A DNA stretch of 22,145 bases from an uncultured Muribaculaceae bacterium. Lineage in GTDB: Bacteria; Bacteroidota; Bacteroidia; Bacteroidales; Muribaculaceae. The translations under genes and the position numbers were made by a program. The stretch is from the NCBI GenBank assembly GCA_910589425.1, contig CAJUSZ010000036.1, forward strand, positions 1-22,145. Direction: 5' to 3'. Positions within the stretch are counted from its first letter, which is position 1, and the number at the start of each line of letters is the position of its first letter. Shown here piece by piece: positions 1 through 5,621 of this stretch. The notes below the pieces were generated by a model, which did no database searches, had not been told where the DNA came from, and worked only from the letters and a program-made list of their open reading frames with translations.

Positions 1-460
1 CAGGGGTCAAACAAACTTTGGCCTCAGGGGGCATCCGCGCTTGGGTTTTCCACAAGCCATCAAAAGGAAAAGATTTCGGTTTTCCGTGCATTTCCCACGG
101 TTGCACACACTTTTCCCAACATTGCCCAACAATAATTTCTCAGATAAACAAAATCGCGACCTCGTTGTTGCGGTCGATTATTGTGATGCAAAGTTAAGTC
201 AGAGTCATACCACCATCCAAATATTCAGGTCACATGGGACTATCTTGCCTCGCAGTGCCTCAAAGTGACACGACTCTGCAAAGTTACAATTCGATCCATT
301 CCGAATCCAAATTTTCAGGCCGCATAGGCACATCTTGCCCAGCATTGCCCAAAAGTGACGCGGTTTTGATGCAAAGATACATTCCCATTACTCCCAAATC
401 CAAATTCCGCGACAGTATCGGACTACGTGACCGCTCACAGCCCCTCATAGCCGCTAAACG
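1..460. other. Gene-free left edge
   Basis: No convincing coding region is present. The open frames here are short, mutually overlapping, and cross the promoter repeats. Apart from the tandem promoter units, an inverted repeat pairs CGACC at 157-161 with GGTCG at 172-176. It lies inside the predicted leftward leader and could fold in the RNA. The stretch is probably the upstream regulatory region of a leftward gene outside the window. Confidence 0.5.
189..404 (-). repeat. Three degenerate ~90-bp tandem units, each with a leftward promoter
   Basis: The units recur at 90- and 93-bp spacing. Each carries, read on the minus strand, TTTG, exactly 21 nt, then TAnnTTTG: -7 boxes at 189-196, 279-286 and 372-379, with -33 boxes at 218-221, 308-311 and 401-404. 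Between the boxes the units share short blocks such as CCAAAT followed by TTCAGG, CTTGCC...GCA.TGCC, and AAAGTGAC. The repeats therefore look like a duplicated promoter region feeding a gene to the left of the window. The boxes are seen directly; promoter function is inferred from the Bacteroidetes consensus. Confidence 0.6.
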
Positions 461-502
461 AAAACTCCCGACTCGCCATGCCGAAGCATGATGAGCCGGG
501 AG
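461..502 (-). terminator. Rho-independent terminator with UUCG loop
   Basis: Arms 465-481 and 486-502 form a 17-position stem with two mismatches and one G-U pair. Read on the minus strand the loop is the very stable C(UUCG)G tetraloop, and the stem is followed directly by TTTT. The direction is therefore leftward. It would end transcripts coming from the tRNA side or from an unrecognised small RNA in 503-650. Confidence 0.65.
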
Positions 503-587
503 ATATATTTCCGACCGATGTGGCCGAAGTGTACTATAAAATGTTAAAGGATTCAACTTTGATTCATTCAGTTGGGTCGGCTTCAAT

Positions 588-611
588 CCAATGCCATTCA
601 GACGGCATTGG
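588..611. other. 8-bp perfect hairpin between two terminators
   Basis: CCAATGCC (588-595) pairs with GGCATTGG (604-611) around an 8-nt loop. No T-run follows on either strand, so it is not an obvious terminator. It lies in the otherwise featureless stretch 503-655 between the tRNA terminator and the UUCG terminator. No gene or promoter was recognised there. It may be part of an RNA read through from tRNA-Phe. Confidence 0.35.
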
Positions 612-655
612 CATAGGTAACTTTATAGGGAACTCGCCCGAATCTCATTAAATCG

Positions 656-696
656 AAAATCGCCAAGCATCTGTGATTTAGATACTTGGCGATTTT
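656..696 (-). terminator. Terminator downstream of tRNA-Phe
   Basis: Arms 656-672 and 680-696 pair over 17 positions with one wobble and a 7-nt loop. The stem has A-runs on one side and T-runs on the other, so it can act in both directions. It sits 5 bp past the 3' end of tRNA-Phe and most simply ends that transcript. Confidence 0.75.
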
Positions 697-701
697 TGAG
701 G

Positions 702-774
702 TGGTGCCACCAGGAATCGAACCGGGGACACAAGGATTTTCAGTCCTTTGCTCTACCAACTGAGCTATGGCACC
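702..774 (-). tRNA. tRNA-Phe (anticodon GAA)
   Basis: Read on the minus strand, the acceptor arms GGTGCCA and TGGCACC pair perfectly. The D-arm GCTCAGTTGGTAGAGC, the anticodon stem AAGGA/TCCTT with loop CTGAAAA (anticodon GAA), and the T-arm CCCGG-TTCGATT-CCTGG are all intact. The gene spans 73 nt with discriminator A at 702. The next bases are CC and then T, so the full CCA end is not encoded. A promoter lies about 80 bp upstream and a terminator immediately downstream, so it looks like a single-gene transcription unit. Confidence 0.97.
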
Positions 775-853
775 TTACATGCCCTTTGCGCGATATGCGG
801 TGTTTCCGCTTTATCGCCCTCCTGTCATTCAGGTTCGGGCTGTTTTGCGAGTG

Positions 854-884
854 CAAAGTTATGCGTTTTTTCTCAACTGACAAA
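854..884 (-). promoter_or_regulatory. Promoter of tRNA-Phe
   Basis: On the minus strand TTTG (881-884), 19 nt and TAACTTTG (854-861) match the Bacteroidetes primary sigma factor consensus exactly. Transcription would start near 847 and give a leader of roughly 70 nt before the tRNA. Confidence 0.75.
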
Positions 885-1389
885 ATTTTTGAGCGTTTTT
901 TTTATCTGTTTTTGTGGAAATTGGCTTGTTTTTCAATATAAGTATTTGAAAATCAATCAGTGGTGGGAGTGAAAAAAGTGCGATGCGTGGAGTGGCAGGG
1001 TGTGATGTTTATCCTGTTGTGAATGAATCCTGCTTATTGCGGGTCAAATGGGATCAAATATGCTCTAAATTCAGGTAAAGTTCAGGAGGCTTGTATGTCC
1101 CTGAAATGTGTGTTTGTCGGTTTGACCTTGTTATTCGTTTGTTTATTAGTGTTTTGGGTTCTGTGTTGGTGTGGAGCTGTGAATTTAAAACGTTTTAAAT
1201 TTGGAATTTTGATATTTTTATTTTAACTTTGCATTGATAATAAACAGGGATAGTGGTTTTACTTTCCCAGGCCGTGAGGTTTAAGAAGTAGCTGTTATTT
1301 CTACTGACGTTTATATCAATACGACAAATTAAAGGTGAACAGCAAAAGTAATCCTGAAATAAAGACTTGAAAACTAAATGATTTTCTTC
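885..1389. other. Intergenic DNA with no recognised gene
   Basis: This is AT-rich DNA with no recognisable protein. One weak candidate is a 43-residue, very hydrophobic reading frame (1095-1226, plus strand). An AGGAGG sits 5 nt before its ATG, but there is no homology I recognise. The stretch also contains the rightward promoter at 1200-1231. A weaker leftward -7-like box, TACTTTTG, lies at 1343-1350. Otherwise nothing is visible. Confidence 0.5.
1200..1231 (+). promoter_or_regulatory. Rightward promoter without a recognisable gene
   Basis: TTTG (1200-1203), 20 nt and TAACTTTG (1224-1231) form a textbook Bacteroidetes promoter on the plus strand. No rightward gene follows. The transcript would run into the 1390-1421 hairpin and the intron-like sequence, antisense to the phage-like gene. 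Confidence 0.55.
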
Positions 1390-1560
1390 GTAAGGGGCAT
1401 GTCGTGAGACACGCCCCTTACTTGGTATGACGGGCATGTCATGCATCTGTGGTGAAAGTCCACAAGGGGCGTAGTTGCCGACGAACCCTATAGCGGCTCG
1501 CAAGTTTCAAGGGGCGACCTTCGGGAGAGAAGAAGCGATAGCGAAATCGTGGCTCGACGG
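1390..1560 (+). mobile_element. Group II intron-like RNA remnant
   Basis: The plus strand first folds a 14-position hairpin (1390-1421, one A-C mismatch) closed by a GNRA-type GTGA loop. At 1447-1462 it reads TGTGGTGAAAGTCCAC, the stem-loop typical of domain I in bacterial group II introns. Around 1491-1508 follows GCGGCTCGCAAGTTTC, which resembles another domain I segment. No reverse transcriptase, domain V or clean GUGYG 5' end is visible, so only a fragment remains. It overlaps the 3' end of the phage-like frame on the other strand. Recognition is by motif resemblance and the boundaries are approximate. Confidence 0.5.
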
Positions 1561-1785
1561 TTGTGCCAACGTGCCGTTAATGACGGCCACGGAGATTTGT
1601 GCGGCTTTGAAGCCGTTGAGTAGGATTTGAATAGTGGGGATGGTGTCGGACGTACCGGCAGTGGCGAGCAGGTCGGCGATGCGCTGCAAGATAGCTCCGA
1701 GCGACTCCGGGGAAACGGAGTCTTTGGATTGCAGCTTTCGGAAGTCCGAGATAATCTGCGTGAGGGATTTAACGTCGGTAGCCAT
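1507..1785 (-). pseudogene. Truncated phage-type structural protein (N-terminal part)
   Basis: The 92-residue frame begins MATDVKSLTQIISDFRKLQ and continues with a short helical region (SPESLGAILQRIADLLATAG). I associate this beginning with the N-terminus of much longer tail or structural proteins in Bacteroides prophages; that is recalled family knowledge, not a search result. After about residue 70 the frame runs into sequence antisense to the intron-like remnant and stops, so the natural C-terminus appears lost. The ATG at 1785 lies 45 bp after a plausible -7 box. It could instead be a small intact protein of unknown role, but its neighbourhood of broken genes argues for a remnant. Confidence 0.5.
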
Positions 1786-1829
1786 ACGATAAGCGCCGGT
1801 GGCGCGGTTTATGGTTTATGAGTTTACCG

Positions 1830-1860
1830 CAAAAGTATGGCTGTCGGTTGGGCGGTGAAA
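1830..1860 (-). promoter_or_regulatory. Probable promoter of the phage-type remnant
   Basis: Minus-strand TACTTTTG (1830-1837) fits TAnnTTTG. TTTC (1857-1860), 19 nt upstream, is one mismatch from the -33 box TTTG. The leader to the ATG at 1785 would be roughly 40 nt. Confidence 0.45.
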
Positions 1861-1874
1861 AGACACCGAAAATG

Positions 1875-2498
1875 TTACTCTAATGCAAAATCCAAACGCA
1901 AGAACATTTTACCATTAGGCAATGATGTACTATTTTGCAAAATGGATTTATATCCTATACTTTCAAGCGTTTCAATTAGTTCATTTGGATTAACTGATGA
2001 GTGGACGGTATCGAGGGTTTCCAATTTATCGGTATATGGTGACTGTGAAACAAAACTTTCCGCAGGGTCAATTTGAATTACGCAAGAGATGAAACACGGC
2101 GATACTTGTTTTATGGCATTAGCAAAGTTGGAGCAACCCACATACTCAATAAAAAGATTTGCGATTACCAAATCTGCTTTTGGTAGAATTGAAATATCAT
2201 CGTTTATATCCGTGAGAATTGTTCGGTAGCGACCGTCAAGTTCAGGGTATCGTTCTTTGGAAGCAGAAAGATATGAGGCATTTATATCAATACCATAAAT
2301 AGTTGTGATATTATTTATAGCAATTAGATTGCCAAGTCCGTTGCCTCCGGCTACCCCAAGAATAGCGGCAGACGCCACAGGGTATGCTTCAAATTGAGAA
2401 CGCATAATCGCGTCCAGAGTTTGTAATTGGTAGACATTAGATAGCGACATGTGATTTTCATAGTCGCTTAATGCTACTTCTTTCCAAGGATTATCCAT
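1875..2498 (-). CDS. Class I SAM-dependent methyltransferase
   Basis: This 207-residue protein probably transfers a methyl group from S-adenosylmethionine; the substrate is unknown. The Rossmann SAM site is clear: motif I ILGVAGGNGLGN (residues 46-57), the acidic strand end GIDIN (D71), and a later hydrophobic strand KADLVIANLFIEYV. The start was set at ATG 2498. The frame continues to a TTG at 2516, but that codon overlaps the -7 box at 2514-2521 and would lie upstream of the transcription start. The gene is AT-richer than the chromosomal genes to the right and sits between two broken mobile-type genes, so it is probably acquired. It is the only intact gene of the leftward island. Fold is confident; specificity cannot be told. 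Confidence 0.8.
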   Translation of the reverse strand: MDNPWKEVALSDYENHMSLSNVYQLQTLDAIMRSQFEAYPVASAAILGVAGGNGLGNLIAINNITTIYGIDINASYLSASKERYPELDGRYRTILTDINDDISILPKADLVIANLFIEYVGCSNFANAIKQVSPCFISCVIQIDPAESFVSQSPYTDKLETLDTVHSSVNPNELIETLESIGYKSILQNSTSLPNGKMFLRLDFALE

Positions 2499-2513
2499 AC
2501 ATAATATTTTGCA

Positions 2514-2544
2514 CAAAGTTACGAAACTATTTTCAGGTGACGAA
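2514..2544 (-). promoter_or_regulatory. Promoter of the methyltransferase gene
   Basis: Minus-strand TAACTTTG (2514-2521) is a perfect -7 box. The -33 position 19 nt upstream reads TTCG (2541-2544), one mismatch. The box ends 15 nt before the ATG, so the leader is only about 10 nt and leaves no room for a ribosome binding site. Confidence 0.6.
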
Positions 2545-2763
2545 GCGACGGGAAATGTTGCGAGTTAGGGCGTTGCTGACGGTGTCGGCAAGGTCACGGC
2601 CGAGATCGGCGTGGTTGCCGCGTGGCGTGTTTGAGCCGGTGGCGTAGTCGACGAACAGGCCGTACAGGTTGAATGATTGTTCGAGGGTGATAGAAGTGTA
2701 TTTGCCGTCGCCGTTTTGCTTGCCTATAACTTTGGTGCCCGTCCAATGGAGCAAGCAAAGTGT
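2533..2763 (-). pseudogene. C-terminal fragment of an unknown protein
   Basis: An open frame encodes about 76 residues ending at 2533, including KVIGKQNGDGKYTSITLEQ, then SFNLYGLFVDYATGSN and a basic end RNISRRFVT. It has no ATG; it opens right after the yhcG stop codon, and only a TTG is available. It is GC-richer than the methyltransferase and yhcG. That suggests the 3' tail of a longer gene, possibly of the same phage-like module as the remnant at 1507-1785, now joined to foreign DNA. I do not recognise the family. Confidence 0.4.
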
Positions 2764-3080
2764 TTATAAATTTTTGTCAAGTGCTTCTATAAGTTTTTTC
2801 TCCGAGGGCAAAACAAGTTTATATTTAGATGCAAATATTTGGCGAGCTTCATTCAACACGCTATACTTCACAAGCGTTTATCAGACGAATGTGTGACCAA
2901 CTTAAAAGGCTACACAGTGTGTAACTTTTGTTCAACAATGCGTTTACCAATTTGCCAGTATGTTTGCGACATAATGGAATTGACAGCCATATAGGCACGA
3001 CTACGCGCCTGTAAAAGTAATTCTTTTATCTCGGCGTAGAATTGTGACTCTTGTAAGTTGGTTGTCAGCTCTGTTCCCAT
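2764..3080 (-). pseudogene. yhcG: yhcG / DUF1016 PDDEXK-family nuclease, central part deleted
   Basis: Reading the minus strand from ATG 3080 gives 56 residues, including FYAEIKELLLQARSRAYMAV and YWQIGKRIVE, then a TAG at 2910-2912. This is the characteristic N-terminus of YhcG/DUF1016 proteins. After in-frame stops, the same strand gives LVKYSVLNEARQIFASKYKL followed by VLPSEKKLIEALDKNL and TAA at 2764-2766, the family's usual C-terminus. Full-length members have roughly 330-390 residues, so about 230 or more, including most of the nuclease domain, are missing. Family members are predicted nucleases often found in mobile and restriction-modification loci. The promoter upstream is still intact. 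The gene cannot make an active enzyme. Confidence 0.85.
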
Positions 3081-3084
3081 ATTG

Positions 3085-3116
3085 CAAAGTTAGCGATTTT
3101 CAGAGAGATAAGCAAA
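3085..3116 (-). promoter_or_regulatory. Promoter of the yhcG pseudogene, near-leaderless
   Basis: Minus-strand TTTG (3113-3116), 20 nt and TAACTTTG (3085-3092) match the consensus. The box ends only 4 nt before the ATG at 3080, so transcription should begin at or next to the start codon. Confidence 0.65.
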
Positions 3117-3366
3117 TATACTCCTGCGGCTCGCTTGTGTGCGAGCCTGCTTGTTGCGGGTGTGCTGGTTTTGGCTGTGTGTGGATTTTTTTCTATTTTT
3201 GCAGTATTGCATTATTCCCGGATGCGCGGCGGGCGGTAGTCGCCTGGTCTGATGTTGTTTCGGATGCAGTTTTTAGAGTGTGTTGGGATTTAACACACAC
3301 AATTAATATTAAAAACAATCTCTTGGCGCGGATTAAATTCAAACGCACTCTTAAACAAGCTCTTAT
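3117..3366 (+). promoter_or_regulatory. Promoter and ~160-nt leader of the AlaDH-like operon
   Basis: TTTG (3170-3173), 20 nt and TATTTTTG (3194-3201) form a consensus promoter, with a start near 3208. The leader contains a hairpin GTGTGTT/AACACAC (3278-3284 with 3292-3298) and three copies of AAACNNNCTCTT, the last ending 2 nt before the ATG. Upstream of the promoter, GGCTCGC/GCGAGCC (3128-3134 with 3141-3147) is a 7-bp inverted repeat between this promoter and the divergent yhcG promoter. No Shine-Dalgarno site is present. Confidence 0.65.
3313..3364 (+). repeat. Three copies of the 12-bp motif AAACNNNCTCTT
   Basis: The copies are AAACAATCTCTT (3313-3324), AAACGCACTCTT (3341-3352) and AAACAAGCTCTT (3353-3364). 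The last two are directly adjacent and end 2 nt before the start codon at 3367. The same motif recurs elsewhere in the window in intergenic DNA. Function is unknown. Confidence 0.6.
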
Positions 3367-4470
3367 ATGACAGAGAAAAAGAATACACTCAGGCTTGAGC
3401 CGTCGCCCCGGATGCGGACTTCCGCGTCGTCGGGCGGAAAAATTACCGTGGGGCTTCTTGCCAATTATGCCGACAGCGATGAGACTCGGTTTCTGCTTAC
3501 TCCGGAGGCGTGCGGTCTGATATGCTCTTCGGGTTTCAGGATCGTGATGGAGCCGGATGCCGGGATTGATGTCAGTTTCCCGAATGAGGCTTATACCGAT
3601 GCCGGGGTTGAGATCGCGGACAGGGATGTGGCTCTAAAGGCTGACGTGGTGTTGAGTTATTCTCCTCTGCGTGAGTTTGATATTCTCAAGATGCGTCCGG
3701 ACGGAACGTTGCTTTGCATGATGGACAATACGCTGTTTGAGAAGGATGTGGTCCGTGTCATGCTTGAGAGGGGAGTTACGGTGGGTTGTCTTGACAATAT
3801 GTTAAGCCACAATGAGATACCTGTCTTTGCCGATATTATTGATGAGCTTGACGGGCGTGCGTCCATTCTTTATGCCCAGGATCGGCTGTCGTTTCTCGGA
3901 GGAGGCAAGGGGGTGCTTCTGGCGGGGGTGGCGGGGTTGAATCCGTGTGAGGTGCTTGTGATCGGGGAGGGGAATGTGGAGTGTGCCGCGGCTATGGCTG
4001 CTCTGGATGCGGGGGCTTATGTTACGCTGATGAACAATGACGTGTCCGCTTTGCAGAGCGCGCGCCAGATGTGCGGTCCGGGCCTGAACACGTCTGTGAT
4101 CCATCCGCGGGCGCTTTACAGCAAGGTCAGGAGCGCCGATGTGATCCTTATAGGCAACTGCACGCGGCCGTTTGAGTTTCCGGCGAAGCTCACGGTGGCG
4201 ATGAAGGAGAACGCTTATGTGCTTGATTTCAACGAGATCCATCCGTCGGTTACGGTTCCGCGCACGGTTGCTATGGCTCTGTCTAACGTCCTGGTTAATT
4301 TTTTCGAGGAGATGGGCGCCAAGAATGGTTTCACGGGGATGATGGCCACTACGCCGGGAGTCCAGAGCGGCATTGTGGCTTACCGCGGCAATCTTGTCGA
4401 CAAGCTTGTGGCGGCCTATCTTTCGATGCCTTGTGTGGATCTGGGTATGATTCTTGCCGGATCCAACTGA
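3367..4470 (+). CDS. Divergent alanine dehydrogenase / transhydrogenase-alpha family protein
   Basis: The 367-residue protein has the two-domain architecture of alanine dehydrogenase. An N-terminal domain carries the ETRFLLTPEA motif (R41, the substrate arginine position). It is followed by the NAD domain with GGGKGVLLAGVAGLNPCEVL leading into VIGEGNVE (residues about 178-205). Known AlaDH uses a lysine in a VK.KEP-type motif, a histidine in an LHLA-type motif and an aspartate after VDVA. Here these places read VLSYSPL, MMDNTL and VLDFNEIH, so those residues appear lost, and the dinucleotide loop is GEGNVE instead of GAGVVG. An N-terminal extension of about 25 residues precedes the first strand. 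It heads a tight operon with a glycosyltransferase and polA. Family membership is firm; L-alanine dehydrogenase activity is doubtful. Confidence 0.8.
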   Translation: MTEKKNTLRLEPSPRMRTSASSGGKITVGLLANYADSDETRFLLTPEACGLICSSGFRIVMEPDAGIDVSFPNEAYTDAGVEIADRDVALKADVVLSYSPLREFDILKMRPDGTLLCMMDNTLFEKDVVRVMLERGVTVGCLDNMLSHNEIPVFADIIDELDGRASILYAQDRLSFLGGGKGVLLAGVAGLNPCEVLVIGEGNVECAAAMAALDAGAYVTLMNNDVSALQSARQMCGPGLNTSVIHPRALYSKVRSADVILIGNCTRPFEFPAKLTVAMKENAYVLDFNEIHPSVTVPRTVAMALSNVLVNFFEEMGAKNGFTGMMATTPGVQSGIVAYRGNLVDKLVAAYLSMPCVDLGMILAGSN

Positions 4471-4493
4471 CAGGCGCGTATATCTGATGGCCT

Positions 4494-5621
4494 ATGGAAC
4501 AGAGTAAACGTTGCCTGGTTCACGTTGTCGCTTCCAACCGCTGGGGGGGAGCCGAGCGTTACGCGCTGGATATCTGCCGCCATTTTCTTTCCAAAGGTTG
4601 GAGGGTGGAGGCTTACACGCGCGACGCCAAGGCTGTCGACGGTCTGTTTGCCGAGGCTGGGGTGGCTCTGCGCCATGCCCCTCTCCAGGGACTCGCCGAC
4701 ATCCGCACTCTCAGGCAGCTGGTCTCCGACATGGTCTCGATGCCTGAGGGGACGATGATCCACACTCACCGCTACAGGGACGCCATGCTCTGTCTTGTGG
4801 CCCGGCGGCTCAGCCGGCGGCCCGACATCGGGGTGGTCAACACGCGCCATATCGTCAGGCGCGGGCGCGATTCGTGGCTCTACAGGCGGATGTACCGTAA
4901 TCTCGACGCGCAGATATTCGTGTCGGAGGCCGCCAGGGAGCGTTTTGTCTCCACGTGGCGCCGGCGCCGGCTTCCTTTCCCGCAGGATCGGGTGCATGTG
5001 ATCCACAACAGTATCTTTGTCGATCTGGAGCCTCCTGTGCCGGAGCCGCAGAAAGGTCCGGTGATAGCCATGTTCCACGGGCCTCTGTCTCCGGGAAAAG
5101 GGCTTGAGGTGCTTATCGACGCGCTCCCCCGGCTCAAGGGGCTGCGCACCAGGCTAAGGATCGTCGGCACGGGTCATCCCGACTATGTGGATGCGTTGCG
5201 CCAGCGCGCCCAGGCGCGGGGGGTGATGGAGATGATCGACTGGCACCGTCATGTGGCCGATCCCCATCCGCTCATCCGGGCCTCCCATTTCGGTGTGCTT
5301 CCGTCTGTGGTCAGCGAGGCGTTCGGGCTTACCAATATAGAATACATGGCCAACGGACGGCCTCAGATATGCACCGGCAACGGCGCCCAGACCGAATATC
5401 TGACCAACGGCACCGACTCGCTCATCGTCCCTCCCGGGAGCGCCACGGCGCTCGGCGACGCGATGGTGAGGCTGGCCACCGACTCCGGGCTGCGCCGCGG
5501 CATGGGGGAGGCGGCTTTTTCAAATTTCTCGCGCACCCTCGCCTGGCCTGCTTTCGCGGCGCGCATGGAGGAGATCTATGATCTTCACCGCTCATCACAT
5601 TCTATCCGACTTAAAAAATGA
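4494..5621 (+). CDS. Glycosyltransferase family 4 (GT-B fold)
   Basis: This 375-residue protein probably moves a sugar from a nucleotide donor to a cell-envelope glycan or lipid acceptor on the cytoplasmic face; the exact reaction is unknown. GT4 marks include the N-terminal GGAERYALDI (about residues 18-27), the domain junction IFVSEAARE and VHVIHNS, the donor-side GPLSPGKGLEVLIDAL, and the E-x7-E signature in SEAFGLTNIEYMANG. Length is typical and no membrane segment is evident. It starts 23 bp after the AlaDH-like gene, and its TGA overlaps the polA ATG by 4 bp, so the genes are likely cotranscribed and translationally coupled. It is strikingly Arg-rich and GC-rich (for example RRLSRRPD and TWRRRRLP), as expected for the host. 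Confidence 0.88.
   Translation: MEQSKRCLVHVVASNRWGGAERYALDICRHFLSKGWRVEAYTRDAKAVDGLFAEAGVALRHAPLQGLADIRTLRQLVSDMVSMPEGTMIHTHRYRDAMLCLVARRLSRRPDIGVVNTRHIVRRGRDSWLYRRMYRNLDAQIFVSEAARERFVSTWRRRRLPFPQDRVHVIHNSIFVDLEPPVPEPQKGPVIAMFHGPLSPGKGLEVLIDALPRLKGLRTRLRIVGTGHPDYVDALRQRAQARGVMEMIDWHRHVADPHPLIRASHFGVLPSVVSEAFGLTNIEYMANGRPQICTGNGAQTEYLTNGTDSLIVPPGSATALGDAMVRLATDSGLRRGMGEAAFSNFSRTLAWPAFAARMEEIYDLHRSSHSIRLKK

Noticed and set aside
284..586. 100-residue minus-strand frame
   Set aside because: It starts with TTG and runs through a terminator and two promoter repeats; not a gene.
702..774. tRNA-Phe as attachment site of the neighbouring island
   Set aside because: No second copy of the tRNA 3' end was seen in the window, no integrase is present, and the island lies on the 5' side of the tRNA.
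1195..1503. 102-residue minus-strand frame
   Set aside because: It is antisense to the group II intron-like RNA, crosses the GNRA hairpin and a promoter, and has no protein-like features.
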